A stretch of DNA of 64,000 nucleotides from Hymenobacter guriensis (GTDB lineage Bacteria; Bacteroidota; Bacteroidia; Cytophagales; Hymenobacteraceae). Positions within the stretch are counted from its first letter, which is position 1. Each line of letters begins with the position of its first letter. The position numbers and the translations under genes are program-made. Positions 34,336-43,393 of this stretch are shown in pieces. The notes under the pieces were generated by a model. That model did no database searches. It saw nothing but the letters and a program-made list of their open reading frames with translations, and was not told where the DNA came from. The DNA is taken from assembly GCF_015773195.1 (NCBI RefSeq), contig NZ_JADWYK010000003.1, positions 186,001 through 250,000 on the forward strand. Direction: 5' to 3'.

Positions 34336-35019
34336 ATGCCGATGTCGACGATGATAGCCGCAGACATGATTAATCAGATGATTCCGCCGCTCAAGGTGTC
34401 GGACTCGGCCAGCAAAGCCGCCAAGTGGCTGGAGGAATTTCACGTAGATCAACTGCCCGTGCTGGAAAACCGCCAGTACCGCGGCCTTATTACCGAAGCT
34501 GACGTGCTGGACATGGACCAGGCCGACCGGTTGCTGTCGTCTATTGACTTCGGCTTTGCTGATGTACACGTACAGCGCGACCAGCATTTTTACAGCATCA
34601 TTGAGCAGGCAGTGCAAAACAAAGTGCAGCTCGTGCCGGTGCTTGATGATCAGCACGAATACCTGGGTGTAGTAACCGTGGGCGACACGCTGGCCGCTTT
34701 CGGGCAGATGCCTATTGCCCTGGGCCAGGGCGGTATTCTGGTGCTGTCGATGGATGAGCGGGACTACTCCCTGTCGCAGATCAGCCGCTACGTGGAGGAA
34801 AATAACGCCAAAATCCTCAGCGCCCACGTAGCCCAGGATGATGCCAACGCCTACAAAATTCGCCTCACATTGAAAGTAAATACGCCCAGCCTGACGCGCA
34901 TTGCCGCCACACTGGAGCGGTTTGGCTACCTCATCACGGCCCAGTTCAGCGGAGCCGGCGAGCTGGGCGAAAACGAGCAGGAGCGCTACGATGCCCTGTT
35001 GAAGTACCTGAGTCTGTAA
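34336..35019 (+). CDS. CBS-domain protein
   Basis: 227 aa from the ATG at 34336 (ATGs at 34342 and 34351 are also possible). Two CBS units: MINQMIPPLKVSDSASKAAK to about residue 60 and residues about 75-130 (VQLVPVLDDQHEYLGVVTVG). The last ~90 residues look ACT-like (ILVLSMDERDYSLSQISRY and RIAATLERFGYLIT), the AcuB-like layout. CBS pairs bind adenosine nucleotides. In Bacteroidota it regularly precedes nadK. Confidence 0.85.
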   Translation: MPMSTMIAADMINQMIPPLKVSDSASKAAKWLEEFHVDQLPVLENRQYRGLITEADVLDMDQADRLLSSIDFGFADVHVQRDQHFYSIIEQAVQNKVQLVPVLDDQHEYLGVVTVGDTLAAFGQMPIALGQGGILVLSMDERDYSLSQISRYVEENNAKILSAHVAQDDANAYKIRLTLKVNTPSLTRIAATLERFGYLITAQFSGAGELGENEQERYDALLKYLSL

Positions 35020-35030
35020 GCGCGGCGCTG

Positions 35031-36461
35031 GTGATAGAAAGTATTCTGGCGGCTGGCCTGCTGGCAGCCGCCGGCCCGCGTGCCCTCCCCGATACTGCAC
35101 GGGCCATGCCCCCCGATAGCGTGGTGCGGGCCCAGTGCCCGGGCTATACCCGCCTTCGGGTAGCCTCCATCGTATTCGCGGGCAATGCCATTACCAAAGA
35201 CCGGATTCTGCGCGCCGAGCTGGATTTCCGCGAAGGCGATACGCTGACCGTCGAAAACCTGGCCAAGCGCCTCGAAAGCAACCGGCGCCGACTCTTCAAC
35301 CTCCAGCTTTTTCACACGGTAGGCGTGCAGACGGTTTGCCGCGATGGCGCCCTGACGGTGCTGTTTGGGGTGCAGGAACGCTGGTATACCTTTCCCGTGC
35401 CCATCTTTTCCCTGGCCGACCGTAACATCCGCTCCTGGCTCGACCGCAACGACCGGTGGCGCCGCGTAGACTACGGGGTGCACCTCGTGCGCTACAACTT
35501 CCGGGGGCGCAACGAACTGCTGCGCGGCAACCTGCAGTTGGGCTTCAATCAGAAATACGAAGTCTTCTTTGAAAACCCCGGCGCCCGCCACCGGCCGGGG
35601 CTGGCGCTGGGCGCGTCCCTTACTCGCAGCCGCGCCCTCGACTACCAGACCCGTAATGACCGGCTGCTGACGTACCGCGCCGCTGCAGGGTTTGCCGTTC
35701 GCCGCGAGTACGTAACGGCGGGCCTGCGCTGGCGCAACACCGTGCAGCGGCGTACGGCCCTGGACCTGGCGGCCTACCGCGAGTGGATAGCCGACTCCGT
35801 GCGCCTCGGCAACCCCGACTTCTTCCGGCAGGGCACCACGCGCCACTATCTGGACCTGCGCCTTACGCGCACTTTCAACCAGCGCAACACGTTTGCTTAC
35901 CCACTCACCGGGCGCTACCTGCAGCTGGCCGTGGCGCAGCGGGTATATGTGAACTCCAACAGCCCGGCTTTTACCACACTCTTTTTGCAGGCGGCCCGCT
36001 ACTGGGCCCTGCCGCATAAGCTATATTATAGTATTGGGGTAACCAGCCAGGCCCGCTTAACCGGCAAAGCCTTGCTGCCCTACGCCGATACCCGTGCCCT
36101 GGGCTACGCTACGCTGGTGCGGGGCTACGACCGGTACGTAATCGACGGAAAGCATTACGCGGTGGTGCAGCAGGGGCTGTCTTACCCGCTGCTGGCTACG
36201 CGCCGCGTGGAAGTGGGCGTCACCGACAATCCCAAGTTCAGCTCCCTGCCGCTGGCCATATATTTAAATACCTTTGTCGATGCCGGCTACGTGGCCGCCC
36301 GCCAGGTACCGGCTGATAACCGCTTTCCTAATCATCTGCTGGCCTCCGCCGGCCTTGGAGTACATTTGGTCACGTACTACGACCGGGTTCTGACGCTGGA
36401 GTATACCCGTACGGTTACGGGCGGCGCGGGCTTCTACATTCGCACCGAGTTTCCCATCTGA
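35031..36461 (+). CDS. Short BamA/TamA-like outer-membrane barrel protein
   Basis: 476 aa, GTG start 11 nt behind the CBS gene. A short hydrophobic N-terminus suggests a weak signal peptide. One POTRA-like unit (RVASIVFAGNAITKDRILRA to about residue 110) precedes a region of alternating beta strands ending in aromatic residue-rich TVTGGAGFYIRTEFPI with a final Ile rather than Phe. It is much smaller than BamA (864 aa here) and has one POTRA, so it is a separate Omp85-type protein; client unknown. Confidence 0.8.
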   Translation: MIESILAAGLLAAAGPRALPDTARAMPPDSVVRAQCPGYTRLRVASIVFAGNAITKDRILRAELDFREGDTLTVENLAKRLESNRRRLFNLQLFHTVGVQTVCRDGALTVLFGVQERWYTFPVPIFSLADRNIRSWLDRNDRWRRVDYGVHLVRYNFRGRNELLRGNLQLGFNQKYEVFFENPGARHRPGLALGASLTRSRALDYQTRNDRLLTYRAAAGFAVRREYVTAGLRWRNTVQRRTALDLAAYREWIADSVRLGNPDFFRQGTTRHYLDLRLTRTFNQRNTFAYPLTGRYLQLAVAQRVYVNSNSPAFTTLFLQAARYWALPHKLYYSIGVTSQARLTGKALLPYADTRALGYATLVRGYDRYVIDGKHYAVVQQGLSYPLLATRRVEVGVTDNPKFSSLPLAIYLNTFVDAGYVAARQVPADNRFPNHLLASAGLGVHLVTYYDRVLTLEYTRTVTGGAGFYIRTEFPI

Positions 36462-36487
36462 ATTGTTCGGCGCGCTGCCATCCTGTT

Positions 36488-37384
36488 ATGAAAATAGCCA
36501 TTCTCGGTAAGCCTTTCGACGAAAATGTGGCGCCGGCCATTCAGGGGCTGTTTGATGATCTACTGGCGCGGGGAGCAGAGTTGTTCGTGGTAGAATCTTT
36601 TTGGGTGTATCTGCAAACGCATTTGCAAGTGCCGGCGCACATCCGCACGTTCCGGCGCGGCGACTCGCTGCGGGGGATGCAATTCGTGCTCAGCATCGGC
36701 GGCGACGGCACGCTGCTGGATACCGTTACCTACGTAGGCAGCCTGCAGATTCCGATTCTGGGTATTCATACCGGCCGGCTCGGGTTTCTGGCCACCGTCA
36801 CCCCCGACCGGATTCCGCAGGCCATTGACGCGCTGTTTAAAGGCCACTTCGTGCTGGATGAGCGCAGCCTGATTCGCGTGGACACGGACCCGGATGTGTT
36901 TGGCGACATTACCTTCGGCCTCAATGAGTTTTCCATTCTGAAGCGGGATACTTCCTCCATGATTGTGGTCCACACCTATATCGATGGCGAATATTTAAAC
37001 TCTTACTGGGCCGATGGGTTGATTGTATCTACGCCCACAGGTTCCACGGGGTATTCATTGAGCTGTGGCGGTCCGGTAATGCTGCCACAAACCAATAATT
37101 TCATTATTTCTCCGGTGTGCCCACACAACCTAAACGTGCGTCCGCTCGTTGTATCCGACCGAAGCGTGATATCATTTGAGATTGAAGGAAGAAGCAACAA
37201 CTTCCTGCTTTCCCTGGATTCCCGCTCTGTCACGGTCGATTCCACTATTCAGATAGCAGTTCGGCGTGAAAATTTCGCGGCCCGTTTGGTTCGTCTAAAC
37301 CATGTGAATTTCCTGAGTACGTTGCGCAGCAAGCTGAATTGGGGCTTGGACCGGCGCAACCCTGAGGGGATTTTATTAGGGTAA
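36488..37384 (+). CDS. nadK: NAD kinase
   Basis: 298 aa. SIGGDGTLLDTV (70-80) is the diphosphate-binding signature, with catalytic D73; IHTGRLGFLATV and the NEFSILKRDTSS region bind NAD, and GLIVSTPTGSTGYSLSCGGP is the second motif. Makes NADP from NAD and ATP. It sits 26 nt behind the BamA-like gene in a cluster that is conserved in the phylum (CBS, nadK, PorG-like, uppS, bamA). Confidence 0.96.
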   Translation: MKIAILGKPFDENVAPAIQGLFDDLLARGAELFVVESFWVYLQTHLQVPAHIRTFRRGDSLRGMQFVLSIGGDGTLLDTVTYVGSLQIPILGIHTGRLGFLATVTPDRIPQAIDALFKGHFVLDERSLIRVDTDPDVFGDITFGLNEFSILKRDTSSMIVVHTYIDGEYLNSYWADGLIVSTPTGSTGYSLSCGGPVMLPQTNNFIISPVCPHNLNVRPLVVSDRSVISFEIEGRSNNFLLSLDSRSVTVDSTIQIAVRRENFAARLVRLNHVNFLSTLRSKLNWGLDRRNPEGILLG

Positions 37385-37430
37385 AACCAGGCTTTTTCGG
37401 GCAGTTGTTTTTATAATTGCCTGCAAACCG

Positions 37431-37438
37431 TACTTTTG
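37431..37438 (+). promoter_or_regulatory. -7 element upstream of the first PorG-like gene
   Basis: TACTTTTG matches TAnnTTTG; a TTG at 37405-37407 lies 23 nt upstream, slightly far for -33. The ATG at 37513 is 74 nt downstream, giving a substantial leader. Confidence 0.55.
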
Positions 37439-37512
37439 TAACCAAGTGTAGCCGCGTCCATATGGGTCAGCGTCTCCTGCAAAACCTCGATATTTCCTAA
37501 CTTCGCCCGATT

Positions 37513-38433
37513 ATGAAGAAACTTTTTCCCCTCACCCTGGCACTTGTACTAGCCTTGGCGCTGGTTGCCACCGAGGCGAGTGCGCAGCGTTTCACGAAAC
37601 GGAAGATGTACAACTCGGTAGGTGTATCGCTTAACGCCATGAACTATTTTGGCGACGTTGTACCGAAAACGAACATTGCTAGTCTGCGGCTGGGTGCTAC
37701 CCGTCCCAACATTGGCTTTACGTTTACCCGCCGCTTTGCTCCCCGCCTTTCCGGTCGTGCCTCGCTCTCCTATGGCCGCGTGACCGGTGATGACGCTAAA
37801 GCAGCCGACGATAAAGACAGCGAGGCCAAGTTCCGCTACACCCGGAATATGAACTTCCGCAACGACATTTTCGAGTTTGCGGCAGTGGGTGTTTTCGATT
37901 TGTTGGAAAACCGCAACAACTACATTCGCCGTCCCGACTTCGTGCCGTACGTTTTTGCTGGTGTAGCGGTATTCCACCACAATCCTAAGGGTCTGGTAGG
38001 CGACAACACGCTTGGCTTGGCTAAAGGTGACTATGTGGCTCTGCAACCTCTGCACACAGAGGGACAGGGAGGCGCTGGCTACGACTCGCCTTATAAGCGC
38101 ACGTCTATTTCAATTCCTTTTGGGGCTGGTATCCGCTACAAGCTGGACCGCCACTTCGACCTTGGCTTCGAAATCGGCTGGCGGAAGACCTTTACCGACT
38201 ACATTGATGATGTAGGCGGCAACTATGTGCGTAGCAAAGACGACCTGACCAGCGCTGGTGGTAAGTACTTTGGCTACGAAATCACGCGCGAAGGGGTGCC
38301 TGGCACCTTCACGGAAGCCAACCAGATGGACGAAATTCGTGGCCATGGCAAGGAAAAGGACTGGTACATCGTTACGGGTCTGACGTTGAACTACATTCTT
38401 TCGCCCCGCGTAAAGAGCCCCAAATTCCGATAG
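37513..38433 (+). CDS. Outer-membrane barrel protein, DUF6089 / PorG-like (first copy)
   Basis: 306 aa. Signal peptide (LTLALVLALALVATEASAQ), then VGVSLNAMNYFGDVVPK, the opening of DUF6089 barrels, and repeated aromatic-ending strands (RFAPRLSGRASLSYGRVTG; GLTLNYILSPRVK). PorG of Porphyromonas is an outer-membrane part of the type IX secretion system and its gene lies next to uppS-bamA-ompH homologues, as here. Assignment to T9SS is inference; no other T9SS gene is in the window. Base composition is slightly lower in GC than its neighbours. Confidence 0.75.
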   Translation: MKKLFPLTLALVLALALVATEASAQRFTKRKMYNSVGVSLNAMNYFGDVVPKTNIASLRLGATRPNIGFTFTRRFAPRLSGRASLSYGRVTGDDAKAADDKDSEAKFRYTRNMNFRNDIFEFAAVGVFDLLENRNNYIRRPDFVPYVFAGVAVFHHNPKGLVGDNTLGLAKGDYVALQPLHTEGQGGAGYDSPYKRTSISIPFGAGIRYKLDRHFDLGFEIGWRKTFTDYIDDVGGNYVRSKDDLTSAGGKYFGYEITREGVPGTFTEANQMDEIRGHGKEKDWYIVTGLTLNYILSPRVKSPKFR

Positions 38434-38472
38434 CCAACGCCTGGCTGTCATGTTTCACCCACAGCCAGTCTG

Positions 38473-39222
38473 ATGACGCAGGATTCCTTCTTCAAAACAC
38501 TCCTTGTTTGCTCTTTGCAAATAGGGAGTGTTTTTTTTGCCCTCACCGCTCACGCGCAGAACACCAGTGAAATAGGACTCGGACTCGGGGCCCTGAGCTA
38601 CAAAGGGGAATTGGCCCCGGAATACCGCATTGCCAACAACCGCCCGGCTTTATCAGCCTTTTATCGTAAGGATGTTTCCAAAGCAGTGACTCTGCGCGGA
38701 AATATTTTGGCGGGCTTATTGCGGGCGGATGACCGACAGGTGCAAGGGCTGAACGGCAATCCAATGCCCCTAAACCAGTACCGGAGTGCCAATGTAAAAG
38801 GCAGCCTCTATGAGTTAGGCGGGATACTGGAATACAACTTCTTCGACTATTACAGCAAACAGGTAAAAACCCGCTTTACGCCATTTGCCTTTATTGGCGT
38901 GGCAGGCTTTCTGGCACCTGTACGCACGCAGTTTACCGGTTCTTATACGTCGCCGGAGCAGAAAAACACGCTGATCGGTCTGGCAGTGCCTATGGGAATT
39001 GGCCTTAAGCTTGGCTTGTCGACGCACTGGAACCTGGGGGCGGAGGCCGGCGCCCGCAAAGCGTTTTCCGACCAGCTGGATAACGTGAGCCAGCAAAGCG
39101 ACTTGGTAGCCAACCGGCACGACCAGGATTGGTATTATTACGGGGGCGTGAGTATTTCCTACACCTTCTATAAAATCCGCTGCCCGGAAGTAACCAAGGG
39201 TGAAGGCAAAGCAGGGCGCTAG
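38473..39222 (+). CDS. Outer-membrane barrel protein, DUF6089 / PorG-like (second copy)
   Basis: 249 aa. Signal peptide (SLQIGSVFFALTAHAQ), EIGLGLGALSYKGELAPEY at the start, YELGGILEYNFFDYYSK and the C-terminal WYYYGGVSISYTFYKIRCP. This has the same layout as the preceding protein at lower size, and it is the one whose start (GLGALSYKGEL) most resembles PorG. It lies 39 nt behind the first copy and 61 nt ahead of uppS. Confidence 0.75.
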   Translation: MTQDSFFKTLLVCSLQIGSVFFALTAHAQNTSEIGLGLGALSYKGELAPEYRIANNRPALSAFYRKDVSKAVTLRGNILAGLLRADDRQVQGLNGNPMPLNQYRSANVKGSLYELGGILEYNFFDYYSKQVKTRFTPFAFIGVAGFLAPVRTQFTGSYTSPEQKNTLIGLAVPMGIGLKLGLSTHWNLGAEAGARKAFSDQLDNVSQQSDLVANRHDQDWYYYGGVSISYTFYKIRCPEVTKGEGKAGR

Positions 39223-39283
39223 CCAGGCAGGTGCAATGCAACCATTTGCGTAACTTGCGGGCTCCTTACGCAAACAAGTACGC

Positions 39284-40030
39284 ATGGCCGCCCCGGCTGA
39301 ATTAGATCCTTCCCGTATTCCTGCGCACGTTGCTGTCATCATGGACGGTAACGGCCGCTGGGCCAAGCAAAAAGGCGGACTGCGCATTTTTGGCCATCAG
39401 AACGCCATTAAAGCGGTGCGTGAAACCGTTGAAACCGCTGCCGAGCTTGGTGTGCAGTACCTGACGCTCTATGCCTTTTCCACGGAAAACTGGGCCAGGC
39501 CGGCGCATGAGGTAATGGCCCTGATGCAGCTGCTGGTGCATACCATCCGCCAGGAAACAGCCACGCTGCTCAAAAATGACATCCGGCTGCAAGCCATTGG
39601 CGACACGGCAAGCTTACCTGCCTCATGCCAGCGGGAACTGGCTGAAGCTATTGACCTGACCAAGCAGGGCAGCCGCATGACGCTGGTATTGGCCTTGAGC
39701 TACAGTGGGCGCTGGGATCTGACGCAGGCAGCCCGCCTCCTAAGTGAGGCCGTAGCCGCGGGCACCGTGCAGCCTACGGACGTAACGGAAAAGACCATAT
39801 CAGCTTACTTATCCACCGCCGGAATGCCCGACCCGGAACTGCTGATTCGGACCAGCGGGGAGCAGCGCATCAGCAATTTCCTGCTGTGGCAGCTGGCCTA
39901 CACCGAGCTTTATATTACCGATCTGCTGTGGCCGGATTTTAGACGTCAACACTTTCAGGAGGCTATCCGCGTGTATCAGCAGCGGGAGCGTCGATTTGGT
40001 AAAACCAGTGAGCAGCTCAACGTTTCGTAA
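39284..40030 (+). CDS. uppS: Isoprenyl (undecaprenyl) diphosphate synthase
   Basis: 248 aa. HVAVIMDGNGRWAKQKG with catalytic D21, LTLYAFSTENWARP, and PELLIRTSGEQRISNFLLWQ with the second diphosphate site. Makes the C55 lipid carrier for peptidoglycan and O-antigen. The stop is 10 nt before bamA. The partner enzymes are not in the window. Confidence 0.96.
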   Translation: MAAPAELDPSRIPAHVAVIMDGNGRWAKQKGGLRIFGHQNAIKAVRETVETAAELGVQYLTLYAFSTENWARPAHEVMALMQLLVHTIRQETATLLKNDIRLQAIGDTASLPASCQRELAEAIDLTKQGSRMTLVLALSYSGRWDLTQAARLLSEAVAAGTVQPTDVTEKTISAYLSTAGMPDPELLIRTSGEQRISNFLLWQLAYTELYITDLLWPDFRRQHFQEAIRVYQQRERRFGKTSEQLNVS

Positions 40031-40040
40031 GTTTTTGGGA

Positions 40041-42635
40041 ATGAAATTTTTGATTAACCGCATTGGCGCGCTTCTGGCGACACTGCTTTTGATAGGCGGC
40101 ACCTGGGGTTCTGCACATGCCCAGAAGGCCGGTGCTGCCGGGGAGCCGGAACACTATCAGGTGGGCGGTATCACATTCACGGGCACGCGCTACCTCGACC
40201 CCAATACCCTGATCGGTATTACGGGGCTGAAAGTCGGTGACCCGATCAATATTCCGGGCGAAGAACTTGGCAAGGCTATTCGGCGGCTCTGGGACCAGGG
40301 TATCGTGGGAGATGTCAACGTTTCCATAGACCGCACCGAGGGCTCCCGCATTTTCCTCACCTTCGACGTGAAGGAACGGCCGCGCCTGTCGAACTTTATC
40401 TTCACCGGCATCGGTAAAACGCAGTCGGACGACCTGAAAAACAAGATCAAGCTGATCCGGGGCAAAGTGGTGACGGATGCGCTGCTGAGCAACACGCGGG
40501 AGCAGGTCCGGAAGTTCTTCACCAATAAGGGCTTCCTGAACGCCAAAGTAACCGTTACGCAGCAGCCCGACTCGACGCTGCCCAACAGCGCGGTGCTGGT
40601 GTTCAACGTAAACCGGGGCGAGAAAGTCCATATCACCGATATTGACTTCGCCGGTAACTCGGCCGTGAAGGATGGGAAGCTCAAGTCGCAGATGAAGAAG
40701 ACCAAGGAGAAGAAGCCCTATAAGTTTCTGAACGCCGGGAAATTTCAGCGCAAGGAGTTTGAGGAAGACAAGGAAAAGGTGATTGAGTACTACAACGCGC
40801 AGGGCTACCGCGACGCCGTTATTGTATCCGACTCGCTGATTTCGGTGCCGCAGACCCGCAGCTACCTCTGGCTGGGAACCGAGAACGGGAAATTCGGTAT
40901 TCACCGCACCACGCAGCAGGATATTGATAAGCTCACGCTGCACATCCGGGTAGATGAAGGTACCAAGTACTACTTCCGCAACATCACTTGGTCGGGCAAC
41001 TACCTGTACGACAACCGCACGCTGGCTTCTATCCTCGGCATTAAGGAAGGCAGCGTGTACAGCAAGGAAACGCTGGACAAACGCCTGAACTACAACCCCG
41101 CCGGCCAGGATATTACCTCGCTCTACATGAACGATGGGTACCTGTTCTTCCAGATCGAGCCCATTGAGACGAAAGTAGAAGGTGACTCGATTGACATTGA
41201 GATGCGCTTGACGGAAGGCGTGCAGGCCCGCATCAAGGACATCAACATTGCCGGCAACACCAAAACCAGCGACCATGTAATCCGCCGGGAGTTGCGGACG
41301 CTGCCGGGCGAGAAATTCAACCGCGAGCTACTCATCCGCTCCCAGCGTGAGCTGGCTTCTCTGGGCTATTTCGACCCCGAGAAAGTAGGCATCAACCCGG
41401 TGCCCAACCAGGCCGATGGTACGGTGGACATCAACTACACCGTGGAAGAAAAGCCTTCCGACCAGATTACGCTTTCGGGCGGCTGGGGCGGCTACGCGGG
41501 CTTTATTGGGACCGTGGGGCTGGTATTCAATAATTTTTCGCTGCGCAAGGCCGGCAACTTCAGCAACTGGCGCCCCGTGCCCGCCGGCGACGGTCAGCGC
41601 CTGGCCCTGAACGTGCAGGCCAACGGTATCCAGTACCAGGCTTACTCCTTCTCCTTTACGGAGCCATGGTTGGGTGGCCGCAAGCGCAACTCACTTACGG
41701 TGAGCCTGAACAAAAGCATTCAGCGCGTGGGCACCAACTTCGACGTAAAAAATGGCAGCTCTATCAAGGTAAACAGTGCCTCGGTGAGCCTGGGCCGCTA
41801 CCTGCGCTGGCCCGATGACTATTTCTCCCTGAGTAACTCCCTGTCGGTAAGCCAGTACAAGCTGAATAACTACACTTACCTGCAGGGTTTCGGCAACAAC
41901 GGCACGGGCAACGCCAACAACATCACCTTCAATACCACGCTTTCCCGTAACAGCACCGACAACCCCACCTATACGCGCCGGGGCTCGGCTCTGGCGTTGA
42001 GCGTGAACCTGACTCCGCCTTATTCGGTGTTCAAAGGCTCACACCCCAGCGTAAATGAATGGGTGGAGTTTCATAAATGGATGTTCGACGCCTCCTGGTT
42101 TACGCCTATTGTGGGCAAGCTGGTGCTGAATACCCGGGCCCACTTCGGCTTCATCGGCTCTTATAACAGCAGCCGCAAAATTGGGCCATTCGAGCGGTTC
42201 AAGCTTGGTGGCTCGGGCCTGGCCTCCGGGGGCCAGTCAAACTTCCTCGTAGGCACCGAATACGTAGGTCTGCGCGGCTATGATGACCCCACTGACCCAA
42301 ATGCCGTTCAGGACCCCAACGGAACCGGTGGGGTAGCCTACAACAAGTACGTGATGGAGTTGCGCTACCCGGTTTCGCTCAACCCGGCCGCTACGGTGTA
42401 CGTGCTGAGCTTTGCCGAAGCCGGGAACTCGTTCGACCAGTACTCTAAATACAACCCGTATAAGCTTTACCGTTCGGTAGGGGTAGGAGCCCGCATTTTC
42501 ATGTCGGCATTTGGTTTGCTAGGCTTCGATTACGGCTATGGTTTCGATGCGGTGGACCGCTATAACACGTCCACTTCGCAGGGAAAGCAGGAAAAAGGCC
42601 ACTTCCACTTCATCATTGGTCAGCAGATTCGCTAA
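40041..42635 (+). CDS. bamA: Outer membrane protein assembly factor BamA
   Basis: 864 aa from the ATG at 40041; the longer frame overlaps uppS and is rejected because MKFLINRIGALLATLLLIGG is a signal peptide. Five POTRA units follow: YQVGGITFTGTRYLDPNTL, RLSNFIFTGIGKTQSDDL, EKVHITDIDFAGNSAVKDG, YYFRNITWSGNYLYDNRT and ARIKDINIAGNTKTSDHVI. The barrel occupies about residues 460-864, with LGGSGLASGGQ/VGLRGYDD in the conserved late loop. Inserts barrels into the outer membrane. It forms a set with the two OmpH chaperones. Confidence 0.96.
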   Translation: MKFLINRIGALLATLLLIGGTWGSAHAQKAGAAGEPEHYQVGGITFTGTRYLDPNTLIGITGLKVGDPINIPGEELGKAIRRLWDQGIVGDVNVSIDRTEGSRIFLTFDVKERPRLSNFIFTGIGKTQSDDLKNKIKLIRGKVVTDALLSNTREQVRKFFTNKGFLNAKVTVTQQPDSTLPNSAVLVFNVNRGEKVHITDIDFAGNSAVKDGKLKSQMKKTKEKKPYKFLNAGKFQRKEFEEDKEKVIEYYNAQGYRDAVIVSDSLISVPQTRSYLWLGTENGKFGIHRTTQQDIDKLTLHIRVDEGTKYYFRNITWSGNYLYDNRTLASILGIKEGSVYSKETLDKRLNYNPAGQDITSLYMNDGYLFFQIEPIETKVEGDSIDIEMRLTEGVQARIKDINIAGNTKTSDHVIRRELRTLPGEKFNRELLIRSQRELASLGYFDPEKVGINPVPNQADGTVDINYTVEEKPSDQITLSGGWGGYAGFIGTVGLVFNNFSLRKAGNFSNWRPVPAGDGQRLALNVQANGIQYQAYSFSFTEPWLGGRKRNSLTVSLNKSIQRVGTNFDVKNGSSIKVNSASVSLGRYLRWPDDYFSLSNSLSVSQYKLNNYTYLQGFGNNGTGNANNITFNTTLSRNSTDNPTYTRRGSALALSVNLTPPYSVFKGSHPSVNEWVEFHKWMFDASWFTPIVGKLVLNTRAHFGFIGSYNSSRKIGPFERFKLGGSGLASGGQSNFLVGTEYVGLRGYDDPTDPNAVQDPNGTGGVAYNKYVMELRYPVSLNPAATVYVLSFAEAGNSFDQYSKYNPYKLYRSVGVGARIFMSAFGLLGFDYGYGFDAVDRYNTSTSQGKQEKGHFHFIIGQQIR

Positions 42636-42671
42636 CGGAAGCTGTTTGGCCAACCAGCACTTTCTACCGCT

Positions 42672-43355
42672 ATGAAAAAACTTCTGAGCTTGCTGCCGTT
42701 GCTGATGCTACTGGCGGCGCCTACCGCGTGGGCGCAGAAATTCGGGTATATCGATTCGGAGTTTATCATGGGTAAGATGCCGGCCTACGGGGCTGCCCAG
42801 CAGGAGTTGAACACCCTCTCGCAGAACTGGCAGAAGGACATCGAGTCGATGCGCAAGGACCTCGACAAGATGTACCGCACCTACCAGGCTGAAGAGGTGT
42901 TGCTGACGGACCCGATGAAAAAGAAACGGCAGGATGAGATTCTGCAGAAGGAGCAGGATATTAAAACCTATCAGAACAAGATTTTCGGCTACGAAGGGCA
43001 GCTGTTCAAAAAGCGCCAGGAACTCACCAAGCCCGTGCAGGATCAGGTGTTTGAGGCCGTAGAAAAAGTAGCCAAGAAAAAGCAGCTGGCGATTGTATTC
43101 GACAAATCGGGCGACCTGACGATGCTCTATACCAACCCGACGCACGACTACACGGAATTTGTGTTGGAGGAATTGGGTTTAGGGTCAGAAGATCGGAATC
43201 AGCCGGCACAAAAAGGCGCGGTACGCACTGTAGCCACGCCTGCTACTCCGGCTACCGACGAGCCTAACGCCGACGAAGCGGGTACCCGCGCCACGGCCCC
43301 GGCCAAGAAAACGACTACCAAGCCGGCACCACGCTCAACCGGCCGAAAAAATTAA
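42672..43355 (+). CDS. OmpH/Skp-family periplasmic chaperone (first copy)
   Basis: 227 aa. Signal peptide (SLLPLLMLLAAPTAWAQ), KFGYIDSEFIMGKMPAYGAA, then a long coiled coil (about residues 45-125, KRQDEILQKEQDIKTYQNKI) and LAIVFDKSGDLTMLYTNP. The tail beyond about 175 is Pro/Thr/Lys-rich and low in complexity. Skp-type trimers hold unfolded barrels for BamA. The stop overlaps the -7 element of the next gene. Confidence 0.92.
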   Translation: MKKLLSLLPLLMLLAAPTAWAQKFGYIDSEFIMGKMPAYGAAQQELNTLSQNWQKDIESMRKDLDKMYRTYQAEEVLLTDPMKKKRQDEILQKEQDIKTYQNKIFGYEGQLFKKRQELTKPVQDQVFEAVEKVAKKKQLAIVFDKSGDLTMLYTNPTHDYTEFVLEELGLGSEDRNQPAQKGAVRTVATPATPATDEPNADEAGTRATAPAKKTTTKPAPRSTGRKN

Positions 43356-43360
43356 CTTTG
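43353..43360 (+). promoter_or_regulatory. -7 element upstream of the second OmpH gene
   Basis: TAACTTTG fits TAnnTTTG and overlaps the stop codon of the first ompH copy; the next ATG is 33 nt downstream. It allows separate expression of the second chaperone. Confidence 0.55.
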
Positions 43361-43393
43361 CGTTCTAACTCTCAGACCTTTCTCTTTTACCGA

